In this document: positions 15,500-23,352 of the stretch, piece by piece
How positions within the stretch are numbered: position 1 is the stretch's first letter
Layout: the number at the start of each line of letters is the position of its first letter
DNA from: Planctomycetota bacterium
GTDB lineage: Bacteria > Planctomycetota > Phycisphaerae > SM23-33
Assembly (NCBI GenBank): GCA_016235825.1
Contig: JACRIL010000125.1
Span: 1-39,105 of the forward strand
Length of the DNA: 39,105 nucleotides
Reading direction: 5' to 3'
The notes under the pieces: generated by a model
The model's database searches: none
What the model saw: the letters and a program-made list of their open reading frames with translations, nothing else
What the model was told of the DNA's origin: nothing
Position numbers and translations under genes: made by a program

Positions 15500-16345
15500 T
15501 TATTTCAGGCTGGACGTTACCTTGTCGCCCCGCAGCGGCTCAAACTGCTGATCCACGACTATTCCGGCCGCCTCGCTCGGAAATACCTCTTCCACCTTCA
15601 GATAGCCGATGAACTTGTCTTCACGGTAGATAATCAGCTTCTGTCCGACGGCAACCCCGTGCGCTGACCCGATATTGATGCTGGCCATATTGTTGTTGAC
15701 GGCCGTAACCTGTCCGTTCACCACGCCGGCGGGCTTGGCCTCTTCGCCGCCTTCGGCCCCCTTGCCCGGCTGGGCGAGTTGAATCTTATTGGTCAATTCC
15801 TTGACCTTCTCGTCGAGTTCCGCGATCTGAAGCCTCAGGGCCTGATTGACCCGCAGTTCTCTTTCCAGATAGGCCTCGACCTGCTTGAGGTTCTCGGCCG
15901 TCTGGCGGTAGCGGTCTTCGACGTCCTTGAGCGTGCCCCGCAGGCCATCGAGCTGCTCGGACAGTATCTTCCTGGCCGCTTCCGCGCCATCAAGGGTAAG
16001 CTGCTTGGCCCTACTGTCAATACTGGCGGCCTCAAGCTTCCTGTTCAGATCGGCGATAGCCAGTTCCCTGTCTCTGATGGTGCCGACCTTGCTGAGGATA
16101 TCGGTCTGCTTGGCAGCGCTGTCCTGCGCGAAGGCGGCGCGAAGCTCGCCGATCTCCTTTTCCGCACGGGCAAGGGCCAATGAGGTGTGTCTGACACTCT
16201 GCTCGAGCATGGCCGACTTGGCCTGTTCATGCTTCCACAGCCCCATGTAGTTAGCCGGCACCGTCGCCTGCTGAATGAACACTATCGAGCCGAAGACGGC
16301 CACCACCAGCAGCAGTACGATGCTTATTTTAGTTAACAGGTTCAA
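15500..16345 (-). CDS. Membrane-anchored coiled-coil protein with MreC-like architecture
   Basis: A 281-residue protein: one N-terminal TM helix (6-26), a long predicted coiled coil rich in Ala, Glu, Leu, Lys and Arg (about 38-190), a short Gly/Glu linker, and a C-terminal beta domain (208-281). The beta domain reads ASINIGSAHGVAVGQKLIIY, then FIGYLKVEEVFPSEAAGIV, which resembles the beta-barrel of MreC or FlgT-C-type domains (strand, Gly-rich turn, GVxxGxxL, GxVxVxxVxxSxA). The order TM, coiled coil, beta domain is that of MreC, but only one barrel is present instead of two. The start is TTG at 16345 with AAGGAG 7 bases upstream; no in-frame ATG gives the full TM helix. It could be a divergent MreC or an unrelated envelope protein. 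Confidence 0.75.
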   Translation of the reverse strand: MNLLTKISIVLLLVVAVFGSIVFIQQATVPANYMGLWKHEQAKSAMLEQSVRHTSLALARAEKEIGELRAAFAQDSAAKQTDILSKVGTIRDRELAIADLNRKLEAASIDSRAKQLTLDGAEAARKILSEQLDGLRGTLKDVEDRYRQTAENLKQVEAYLERELRVNQALRLQIAELDEKVKELTNKIQLAQPGKGAEGGEEAKPAGVVNGQVTAVNNNMASINIGSAHGVAVGQKLIIYREDKFIGYLKVEEVFPSEAAGIVVDQQFEPLRGDKVTSSLK

Positions 16346-16456
16346 GCGTCATCTCCTTAATTGTAATGGCCAAGGCCGGCCAATTGTCTCACCCTGTTGA
16401 TTCCTGTTTGTTGTTTCCCGCAATCTACTTGTCATATATCGGAAATTAAAGCGGGA

Positions 16457-16484
16457 ATCTTAACACAAAATGCAGACAAGTCAA
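16457..16484 (-). promoter_or_regulatory. Candidate sigma-70-type promoter for the MreC-like operon
   Basis: On the minus strand TTGACT (16484-16479), a 16-base spacer and TAAGAT (16462-16457) lie about 110 bases upstream of the TTG start at 16345. The spacing and the -35 match (5 of 6) are good, the -10 match is fair (4 of 6). It lies in the AT-rich gap after the HEAT lipoprotein gene. Confidence 0.5.
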
Positions 16485-16518
16485 GCATTATAAGTAACCT
16501 ATGAAAAATTCGCGTCAG

Positions 16519-17697
16519 TCAATCTTTGCCCCCCGACGTCTGCATGGTCGAGGGCAAGTCAGTTTCATGTTTCACGTCCCGACCGTTTTGGCCGGTTTTG
16601 TCCGGCTGCTGAGGTCCGCCGTGCCGCAATCGGTCCGCCAAAATCGTAAGAATGCTCATTGCCGCCGCCACCCGCACGCTGCCGTCTCTGGACGCCAGCA
16701 GCGGCGTCAGGCAGTCCACCGCCTGCTGGCGTTTCATCCACCCCAGCGACATGGCCGCCAGCCGCTGAAGCGACGCCGCGGCAGGGTCATCCGGCCTGAC
16801 CTTGCCGGATGATTTTTCCAGCGCTCCGGCCGGGTCGCGAACGCAGCGGATGCAGAACTCATATCCTCCATCGGCACTTTCGCCGATTTTCGACAGCATT
16901 CCCGCCGCACTGACCCGCACGGGCGGCGGATTTTTGGATTCGGCCAGGCCCCTGAGCACCTCGGCGGCATGGGCGCCGCGGACGCGGGCAAGGATCGGAA
17001 TTGCCAGCAGCTTGTCGTCCATGAACGTGCCCTTGGCGAACGCCTCCAGCAGTTCCGCGCTGGCCGAGTCGCCAAGCAGCGCCAGGGCCTCGACGGCGTT
17101 AAGCCGGACCACCGGCTCTTTCTCGTCCCTCAGCAGATCCCGCAACAGCGGTATGGCCGAGCCGTTGCCCATCAGCCCCATCACCATCGCCGCGTTGGAC
17201 CGGACGGATTTGTCGGAATCGAACAACAGTTCCGCCAGCCGGAAGCAGTTTTTCTCGTCTCCGATCCGATAGAGGGCGTAAATGACGGAACACAGGACAT
17301 TCCTTTCCGTCTGCCCGTCGCCCGCCATTTTCAGCAGGTCGGGCAGGGCCGGGGCGTATCTGGTCGCGCCTATCGCCATGGCCGAGGCGAAACAGACTAC
17401 CGCGTACCGGTCCTTGAGGCCCTGGACAAATACGGCGCCGGCTTCATTGCCAAGGGCCTGCCCCAGAGCCTCGATGGCCCTGGAACGGATAAGCGGGTCC
17501 TTTTCCTCCGCCGCCTGAAGCAGCGCCGCCCTGGCGTCAATGACGGCCTTGACGGGATCGGTGCGCATGGAATCGGGCATCTGGCAGCCGGCGAGCGGAA
17601 AAACCGTGCAGACGGTGAAAACAGCGAGATACCGGCCGGCCTTGCGGAAAGGCCCCGGTCCGCGAGCAGCATCCCTGTTGCCGGCAGCAATTCTCAA
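16519..17697 (-). CDS. HEAT-repeat lipoprotein coupled to lnt
   Basis: A 392-residue lipoprotein with a positively charged N-terminus, hydrophobic segment and lipobox FPLAGC (Cys38). Residues about 50-365 are HEAT/PBS-lyase-type helical repeats (IRSRAIEALGQALG, VRSNAAMVMGLMGNGSAIPLLRDLL, VRLNAVEALALLGDSASAELLEAF, VRVAAAMSILT), a protein-protein binding scaffold. The tail (370-392) is polar. The start chosen is TTG 17697: AAGGAG lies 5 bases upstream and the TTG overlaps the lnt stop as TTGA. An upstream ATG at 17766 would overlap lnt by 73 bases and precede the signal peptide by 23 extra residues, so it is less likely. Lnt, made from the same transcript, would acylate it. Confidence 0.82.
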   Translation of the reverse strand: MRIAAGNRDAARGPGPFRKAGRYLAVFTVCTVFPLAGCQMPDSMRTDPVKAVIDARAALLQAAEEKDPLIRSRAIEALGQALGNEAGAVFVQGLKDRYAVVCFASAMAIGATRYAPALPDLLKMAGDGQTERNVLCSVIYALYRIGDEKNCFRLAELLFDSDKSVRSNAAMVMGLMGNGSAIPLLRDLLRDEKEPVVRLNAVEALALLGDSASAELLEAFAKGTFMDDKLLAIPILARVRGAHAAEVLRGLAESKNPPPVRVSAAGMLSKIGESADGGYEFCIRCVRDPAGALEKSSGKVRPDDPAAASLQRLAAMSLGWMKRQQAVDCLTPLLASRDGSVRVAAAMSILTILADRLRHGGPQQPDKTGQNGRDVKHETDLPSTMQTSGGKD

Positions 17698-19562
17698 ACT
17701 TTCTCCTTCGGCCTGGCGAATATCATTATACCAGCCAGGACCGCCCCGATCATGCTGATTGTCCATGCAAATATATCGGCTATCCTGCCGTACATGCTTT
17801 CGCGGCTGTCGATCATTATCAGCGGGCCGTGGGCGAGCGGGCTGCCGGAGCTGCCTTCCCGCCCGACATTCGGCTTGCCGTCCAGCAGCAGGCTGCCGAC
17901 GGCCATCGGCGTTCCCTGATAACGATCCGCCCCGGCCTTCTGGCCGATCATCGCCAGTATCCTGCCATTGGAATCTATCGAGCAGCTTATGCCGGTATTG
18001 ACGGCCCGGACGACCGGGACGCGATTCTCAATCGCCCGGAATACGTAGTGCGACATATGCAGGGCGTTTTCCGTGCTGGCGTGATTTGCCCACTGCCAGT
18101 AGAACCACCCGTCGTTGGATATGTTCGCCAGTATGTCGGCCTTCTTGCGCCCATACTCATAAACCATCCTGCGGCAAACCCGGTCGAACGTGCCCTCATA
18201 GCAGATCGGCGCCGCCATCGACCAGTTTCGGGCGGGCCCTTTGATCGTAAAGCTGGTGAACTGCCTGCCCGGATCGAGCTGCGACATCACGGGCGGAACG
18301 AACGTCCGCAAAAAATTGTGAAAGGCCGGCCAGTCGTCCTTGAACGGAACATACTCGCTGAACGGGACGAGCTGGACCTTCGAATATATCGCGCTGTCGC
18401 GGTCGGACCGGTCAAAGCACAGGACGCTGTTGCGGCTGAGCGTAAAATCGCCCTCGCCGATCGGCTGTGGGTTTTTGTGGTATGAGATCGCGCCTATGAA
18501 GATCGGGCAGTCCAGTTCTCGCGACACTTCGCCGATCTGCCTTGCCGAGTCGAACATATCGGCATATTCGGCCTTGCGGCCGTTCGATTCGATCAAGTCC
18601 AGACATTCGCGGTTGATGCCCGAAGGGAACATGGTCTCCGGCGTCAGGACCAGTTGGCAACCCGCCCCGGCCAGGGTCCTGATCGAGTCGAGATGTCTCT
18701 GCATAACCTTTTCGGAGCTTTCCGATCTGCCGGAAAGCGAGATCGGCACTGCCTGCTGCACCACGCCGATGACCGGGCCGGTCGAGAAGGTTTTCTGCCC
18801 CATGCGAAAATTCCCGTAGCAGACCATGGCAATTAGAGATGCGGCCACGGCCGCGGCGCCAAACGCCAGCCGCCGGAGATTTTGCGGCAGGCCGGCCTGT
18901 CTGCGACGGGCCTCAAGCAGCATATCCATGATCGCCCCGTTGACCATCGCAACGAAGAAACTCACACCATACTGCCCGGTTACGTCGGTTATCTGGATCA
19001 ATTCCGTCTGGGCGTACTGAGTGTGTGCCAGGAAAAACCACGGGAATCCGCTGATGATGTATGACCTGGCGAATTCCAGCGATACCCATACCGTTGGCAG
19101 GACCAGCCAGATCGGCCAGTTCCGTTGCATCGCGGAGCGAATCAGCAGGGCGGCCAGCCAATACGCGCTGAGATAAACGATCATCGGAAAATAGCCAGCC
19201 AGCGTAATCCACCACAGCCAGTAAACATTCATCGCCCAGAAAAACAGACCCAGCAGCAAGCCTGTCAGCGCCGCCCTGCCGCGGCTTTGCCCGGCCAGGC
19301 TCAGGCACCACGGCGCAAGTGCGAAATACGCCAGCCACCACAGGTCAAATGGCGCGAACGACGCAGTCAAAAGGATTATTGTGGCGGCGCACAGGCCGGC
19401 CTGACACAAATATCCCTGCCAGCCGGCGCGCACCGTCGTCTTCACCGGCGACGACGATGTGCCGGCGGCGACAGGCAAACCATGTCCGTCCTCAGGCCGG
19501 TCAGACTGACGGCCGGCCTCGCGCTGGCGCTCTTTTTCTTTTTTCTTTCTGCCCTTGGCCAA
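17694..19562 (-). CDS. lnt: Apolipoprotein N-acyltransferase
   Basis: A 622-residue inner-membrane enzyme that adds the third acyl chain to lipoproteins. Six or more TM helices occupy residues about 50-250, then a periplasmic nitrilase-like domain (260-590) and a last TM helix (597-616). The Glu-Lys-Cys triad is visible: Glu309 in LTPETMFPSG, Lys395 in YSKVQLVPFSEYVPF and Cys454 in PICYEGTFD. Family motifs FPWFFLAHTQYAQ and NISNDGWFYWQWANHAS are present. It is longer than usual (about 500) mainly because of a Lys/Arg-rich N-terminal tail (1-30). The start is TTG with GAGGTG 5-6 bases upstream. It is translationally coupled to the downstream HEAT lipoprotein. Confidence 0.95.
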   Translation of the reverse strand: MAKGRKKKEKERQREAGRQSDRPEDGHGLPVAAGTSSSPVKTTVRAGWQGYLCQAGLCAATIILLTASFAPFDLWWLAYFALAPWCLSLAGQSRGRAALTGLLLGLFFWAMNVYWLWWITLAGYFPMIVYLSAYWLAALLIRSAMQRNWPIWLVLPTVWVSLEFARSYIISGFPWFFLAHTQYAQTELIQITDVTGQYGVSFFVAMVNGAIMDMLLEARRRQAGLPQNLRRLAFGAAAVAASLIAMVCYGNFRMGQKTFSTGPVIGVVQQAVPISLSGRSESSEKVMQRHLDSIRTLAGAGCQLVLTPETMFPSGINRECLDLIESNGRKAEYADMFDSARQIGEVSRELDCPIFIGAISYHKNPQPIGEGDFTLSRNSVLCFDRSDRDSAIYSKVQLVPFSEYVPFKDDWPAFHNFLRTFVPPVMSQLDPGRQFTSFTIKGPARNWSMAAPICYEGTFDRVCRRMVYEYGRKKADILANISNDGWFYWQWANHASTENALHMSHYVFRAIENRVPVVRAVNTGISCSIDSNGRILAMIGQKAGADRYQGTPMAVGSLLLDGKPNVGREGSSGSPLAHGPLIMIDSRESMYGRIADIFAWTISMIGAVLAGIMIFARPKEKV

Positions 19563-19844
19563 CAGGCCACCTCTTGCAGAACTGGAAGTCGCCCCGATAA
19601 CAGCATGAAGCTCGCCGATAGTCTAAGAGCCTGCCCCAATAGATACAAGGGCCGCGACGGACCGAATTTTGCCGCAGGCCAAGGCGCGAGGGCGACGCCG
19701 GACCACGACAAAAGACGGCCCGGATGGTTTTGACGAAAACCGGCCATCCTTATGACTGGCGGACATTTTTAGATGGTCATGGGGCTCCGCTTGAGCGGAA
19801 CGATTGAAGATGTTTATGTCGGTTTATGGGGCCGATTATAAAAA

Positions 19845-20033
19845 TCAGCCCATCCAGACCATGACCATGATGACGTGGCAGAGAGCGGTCCCAAGCGTGG
19901 CAATGCCGGAAATTTTGTGCAGTCGCAGCATTATTCTGGGGCTGAATCTGCGAAAGACCGAGAGTGCTATTGTAACAATGAGCAGGCATATCGCTATCCC
20001 GCCGACTATTCTGATAAGCTCAAAAATCTTCAT
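19845..20033 (-). CDS. 62-residue two-TM membrane protein with two buried His
   Basis: A very small membrane protein: TM helix 1 (about 8-27), a basic loop (VFRRFSPRIMLRLHK) and TM helix 2 (about 42-61). His39 at the helix border and His53 inside helix 2 are 14 residues apart. In cytochrome b561 and ferric-reductase-like proteins His pairs spaced about 13-14 on one helix bind heme, so a heme role is possible but unproven. The ATG has GGGAAAGG just upstream. A longer frame to 20243 runs through hairpin sequence and is not convincing. Directly upstream lies a terminator-like hairpin, which suggests regulated expression. No family could be named. Confidence 0.65.
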   Translation of the reverse strand: MKIFELIRIVGGIAICLLIVTIALSVFRRFSPRIMLRLHKISGIATLGTALCHVIMVMVWMG

Positions 20034-20048
20034 TGCCTTTCCCTTTAT

Positions 20049-20112
20049 AAAAAGTTCCTGACAAAATACCTCGTTATCCGCGTTACTTCCACGAGAATCT
20101 TTTGTCAGGAAC
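20049..20112 (-). promoter_or_regulatory. Terminator-like leader hairpin before the 62-residue gene
   Basis: On the minus strand GTTCCTGACAAAA (20112-20100) pairs perfectly with TTTTGTCAGGAAC (20066-20054). The loop contains an inner CTCGT/ACGAG stem. Five T residues follow at once (20053-20049), then the ribosome site and the ATG at 20033. This is the form of an intrinsic terminator or attenuator within the leader. The T-run is short, and no antiterminator partner was identified by eye. It could also simply terminate an upstream transcript. Confidence 0.55.
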
Positions 20113-20120
20113 CGTTCACA

Positions 20121-20152
20121 TCGGCCGGCCTGATTCCTTCGTAACCGGCCGA
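20121..20152. repeat. 8-base inverted repeat upstream of the leader hairpin
   Basis: TCGGCCGG and CCGGCCGA are perfectly complementary around a 16-base loop. It sits 8 bases from the larger hairpin at 20049-20112 and could form a second stem in the same leader RNA or serve as a protein-binding site. The rest of 20153-20430 is GC-rich with no gene I can support. Confidence 0.4.
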
Positions 20153-20415
20153 ATAATTCAATCTCCTTAAATACGCCTGACGAACTTATTTTTCGGCGTT
20201 CCATTTCTGCCCTTAACCTCAGGCCCTTTTCCAGCCGAAACATTATAGCGTCCGCGCGGCGGGTTTACCCCTCGTCCGCCTCTTTTCTTGGGGCGCCGTG
20301 GCCGGGATGTTCCCCGACATTTCCGCCGGCGAAATCGGCTTTTATCCATCGGGCACGGCCCGGGCCGTTCGCAAGTCGACAAAAAGGCGCCGCGGCATAT
20401 CACAGCCGGGCGGAA

Positions 20416-20444
20416 TAAATAATCATTTTTTGTGTAAATATAAT
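20416..20444 (+). promoter_or_regulatory. Candidate promoter of the histone-like gene
   Basis: A perfect -10 TATAAT (20439-20444) lies in an abrupt AT-rich island (about 20415-20462) 67 bases upstream of the ATG at 20512. The -35 position (TAAATA, 20416-20421) is a poor match. The AT-island and exact -10 make a promoter likely even so. Confidence 0.5.
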
Positions 20445-20511
20445 TTGAATCCTGAATTAAAAAGATTATCATGCCTCTCTTCCGGAATTGACTTTATGAA
20501 AGGAAAGCGCA

Positions 20512-20976
20512 ATGCCCAAGAAAGTGTCGTTGGCAAAACTGGATCTGTCCGTAATCCAGAAAGAGATCAAGCGCCGCATGAAGGTGTACAAAAAGCTGTG
20601 CGCCCAGCGGGCCAAGCTCGATGAAAAAATCGCCGAATTCGAGGCTCTGGCGCCTCTGGCCGGCAAGTTCGGCAAAAAACGGGGAAGAAAACGCGGCAGA
20701 AAACCTGGCCGCAGGAGACGCGGCCCCGGCAGGCCGAAGATGAAGGCCGGGAAAAAGGGCAAACGCGCCCGCCGGAACCCCGCTCCGCTTGCTGAACTCC
20801 TTTACAACAATATGAAGGGCAAGGACAAGGTCAGCATACCCGAAGCCGCCAAATTGGCGATCGGCGCGGGCTACAAAACCAAGGCGAAGAATTTTGATCT
20901 TGTCGTGGGCGTCGCATTCAAAAACAAGAAACTGTTCAAGAAAGTCGCGCGGGGCGTTTATACCGTCAAAGGCTGA
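20512..20976 (+). CDS. Histone H1-like / AT-hook basic DNA-binding protein
   Basis: A 154-residue very basic protein in three parts: an N-terminal helical or coiled-coil segment (about 1-50, LDLSVIQKEIKRRMKVYKK and on), a Lys/Arg/Gly-rich central tract (55-90) containing AT-hook-like cores RKRGRKPGRR and GPGRPKMK, and a C-terminal domain (95-154, PLAELLYNNMKGKDKVSIPE and NFDLVVGVAFKNKKLFKKVA) that fits a small winged-helix of the HARE-HTH type. Such proteins are thought to bind DNA and may act in nucleoid packing; planctomycetes are known for condensed nucleoids, but a direct role here is inference. Strong ribosome site (GAAAGGAAAG) and own terminator, so monocistronic and probably well expressed. 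Confidence 0.78.
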   Translation: MPKKVSLAKLDLSVIQKEIKRRMKVYKKLCAQRAKLDEKIAEFEALAPLAGKFGKKRGRKRGRKPGRRRRGPGRPKMKAGKKGKRARRNPAPLAELLYNNMKGKDKVSIPEAAKLAIGAGYKTKAKNFDLVVGVAFKNKKLFKKVARGVYTVKG

Positions 20977-21001
20977 CGCAGCTCTCGCATGTTTTTCAAA
21001 T

Positions 21002-21034
21002 AAAAGGCGGCCCCTTTCAGGATCCGCCTTTTTG
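21002..21034 (+). terminator. Terminator after the histone-like gene, probably bidirectional
   Basis: AAAAGGCGG pairs with CCGCCTTTT around a 13-base loop and is followed by TTTG TTTT. It begins 26 bases after the stop codon. Because the stem is flanked by A-run and T-run on both sides it could also stop minus-strand transcripts from the efflux operon, whose last gene ends at 21229. Confidence 0.85.
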
Positions 21035-21228
21035 TTTTATTAAGATATTCCTGTATTCGACCCAAAATCGGATCATTCTTTTTGTGTCTCGCCCGGACAG
21101 CAATTGCTATAAACGTGCCGATCTTAAAATATTTCCGTAAAATCGGGAAAGTTTTTATTGATCGCGATGAGAACATTGACTTCATTGATATGCCAGTGTA
21201 TCGCAAATGCGAGTTGCCGGGTCCGGAC

Positions 21229-22509
21229 CTACTCGTGCCGGAGGGCCTCGATGGGGTCGAGATTTGCCGCCCTGATCGCTGGATATATTCCGAAGATTAT
21301 GCCCACGCCCACGCTGATGCCCAGCGATAGTATAATGCTCCATGGCGTAACGACCGTGGCCATGCCGAAGGATGTTTCCACTCCCCATGCCAGGGCCGGC
21401 CCCAGCAGGGCGCCAAGCAGCCCGCCCACCGACGAGAGCACCACCGTCTCGATGAGAAATTGTCCGACGATCTGCCGCCGCTTTGCGCCGATGGCCCGGC
21501 GGATGCCGATTTCCCGCGTCCGCTCGGTAACTGTGGCGAGCATGATGTTCATTATCCCGATGCCGCCGACCAGCAGTCCTATGCCGGCTATCGAGCCAAG
21601 GACAATGTTGAACGTCCGCTTGGTGGCCTCTGCCTGCCGCAGCAGGGCCAGCGGAACGTCGATCCTGTAGTCGGCCTTCTTGTGAAATCGTTCCAGCATT
21701 GTTTTTATGGCGGCGGCGGTATCCTCCACATCCTCAGCCGAATTCACCTCCACGATTATCTGGTGCAGCTCGACCAGGTCTCTTGGAATCTGATTGCCCG
21801 GCCCCATCGTCGACCTGCTGCCCCTTTCTATCCGGTCGCCGTGCCGTTCCCTTGCGACGTTGAGCGGAATATACGCGTCGGTGTCCCTGTCGGGCGTGGC
21901 GATGGCGCCTCCCCCCTGCTCGCTCTGGATAATACCGATAACCTCGTAAGAATTGCTGCCGATCCTGACGGCCTGGCCGATCGTTTTCTTGCCGGCCAGC
22001 AGCTTCCTCGCCCCCGACTCGGTCAGGACGCATACTCCCGCCCGCCCGTTGTAGTCGCGCCATGACATTAATCTTCCGGCGAGCATTTTTCGGCTGACCA
22101 GGTCAAACCATTCCGGCGTCGTACCAACAACCCGCAATTCCATCGCCCTCTCGCCGAGCCTGCCTTCGGCGGGTATGTGCTTGGCGGGGACCGTCCGCCT
22201 GACCGAAGGCATCGTCTGGCGGATCCGCTCGTCGTCCTCGTAAAGCAGGCCGAAGGGAGTGAGCATTGGCGCCTGGCCGGCGTTTTCGTCGGCGGCCATC
22301 TTGACCGATTGAAGGATGATGTTGTTGCTGCCCAGCTTGCGGATTTGTTCCATCGCTTCCTGACTGGCGCCTTCGCCGACCGACAGCATGCTTATCACGC
22401 TTCCCACGCCGCAGACCATGCCCAGCATCGTCAGAAAAGACCGCAGCTTGTGCAGCAGCAGGCTTTTGATGCCCAGGCTCACGTTGCGGGTTATACGCCA
22501 TTGGCGCAT
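21229..22509 (-). CDS. MacB-type ABC transporter permease
   Basis: A 426-residue FtsX/MacB-family permease. TM1 (about 22-45, HKLRSFLTMLGMVCGVGSVI) is followed by a MacB periplasmic domain (46-300) and three C-terminal TM helices (about 303-325, 350-378, 388-412). The cytoplasmic motif TERTREIGIRRAIGAKRRQI between TM2 and TM3 and the ending NLDPIEALRHE are diagnostic for the family. In MacB proper, ATPase and permease are fused; here they are separate genes. The ATG overlaps the ATPase stop codon as TGATG, so translation is coupled. It is the last gene of the tetR-tolC-macA-macB operon. Confidence 0.93.
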   Translation of the reverse strand: MRQWRITRNVSLGIKSLLLHKLRSFLTMLGMVCGVGSVISMLSVGEGASQEAMEQIRKLGSNNIILQSVKMAADENAGQAPMLTPFGLLYEDDERIRQTMPSVRRTVPAKHIPAEGRLGERAMELRVVGTTPEWFDLVSRKMLAGRLMSWRDYNGRAGVCVLTESGARKLLAGKKTIGQAVRIGSNSYEVIGIIQSEQGGGAIATPDRDTDAYIPLNVARERHGDRIERGSRSTMGPGNQIPRDLVELHQIIVEVNSAEDVEDTAAAIKTMLERFHKKADYRIDVPLALLRQAEATKRTFNIVLGSIAGIGLLVGGIGIMNIMLATVTERTREIGIRRAIGAKRRQIVGQFLIETVVLSSVGGLLGALLGPALAWGVETSFGMATVVTPWSIILSLGISVGVGIIFGIYPAIRAANLDPIEALRHE

Positions 22510-23231
22510 CAGGCTGCGCCCTCCACGCGATCAATTATGCCGTCGCGCAGATGCAGGCACGACCTGGCATATGCGGCTATGTCAGGCTCGTGCGTAACCA
22601 TGATGATGGTCTTTCCCTTGCTGTTCAGGTCGACCAGCGTTTCCAATATCTGGACGCTGGTGGCCGAATCGAGGTTTCCGGTCGGTTCGTCAGCCAACAG
22701 CACCGACGGATCGTTTGCCAGGGCCCTGGCGATGGCCGCCCGCTGCTGCTGCCCGCCTGAAAGTTCGCTGGGCCGGTGCGTCAGGCGCTGCTCCAGCCCG
22801 ACCATCTCGGCCAGCTCGCGGGCGCGCCGGGCGCTTTTGCCGGCATCCCAGCCGAGGTAATACAGCGGAAGCTCGATATTCTCCTGAACCGTCAACTGCT
22901 GGATGAGATTGAAACTCTGGAATATGAACCCCAGCGCCCGCAGGCGCAGTTCGCTCAGGCGGTCGTCGTCCAGCATGCCGACGTCGTAGCCTTCGAGAAT
23001 GTAATGCCCCGAAGTCGGCCTGTCCATGCACCCCAGAAGGTTGAGCATGGTGCTCTTGCCCGACCCGCTGGGGCCCATTATGGCCCAGAACGAACCCTTT
23101 CTGAACGTCAGGCTCACGCCGGCAAGGGCGTGCACTTCCTGCGTTCCCATCATGTAAGACTTGTGGACGTCCCGCAGGATGACCAGATCGTCCTGATCCG
23201 TGGAATTATATGTCTGTGAATTCTGAGGCAT
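22509..23231 (-). CDS. MacB/LolD-type ABC transporter ATP-binding protein
   Basis: A 240-residue ATPase that would energise the permease encoded next to it. Motifs: Walker A GPSGSGKST (53-61), Q-loop FQSFNLI, signature LSGGQQQR (157-164), Walker B LLADEPTGNLD (178-188) and H-loop VTHE. This is the MacB/LolD/Lpt-like subgroup. The start at ATG 23231 places RDVHKSYMMG close to the N-terminus as in relatives; the frame extends 25 codons further upstream into leader sequence. A 277-base gap with a complex hairpin separates it from macA, unlike the tight spacing elsewhere in the operon. Confidence 0.94.
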   Translation of the reverse strand: MPQNSQTYNSTDQDDLVILRDVHKSYMMGTQEVHALAGVSLTFRKGSFWAIMGPSGSGKSTMLNLLGCMDRPTSGHYILEGYDVGMLDDDRLSELRLRALGFIFQSFNLIQQLTVQENIELPLYYLGWDAGKSARRARELAEMVGLEQRLTHRPSELSGGQQQRAAIARALANDPSVLLADEPTGNLDSATSVQILETLVDLNSKGKTIIMVTHEPDIAAYARSCLHLRDGIIDRVEGAA

Positions 23232-23352
23232 TATCGTGTTTCGCCAAAGTCCCTGCGCGAACAGTGGGACATTTGTTATTTTTTCCAACCACAGAGACAA
23301 TAGCATCTCCGCATTTACATGCGGGCTTTAAAAAAATAACTCTTCGGCCTGT

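Noticed and set aside
20167-20472. Minus-strand open frame upstream of the 62-residue gene
   Set aside because: Low-complexity Arg/Pro/Gly sequence across the promoter of the histone-like gene, with no ribosome site.
20958-21206. Minus-strand open frame of 82 codons
   Set aside because: It overlaps the terminator and the end of the histone-like gene and shows no family resemblance or ribosome site.
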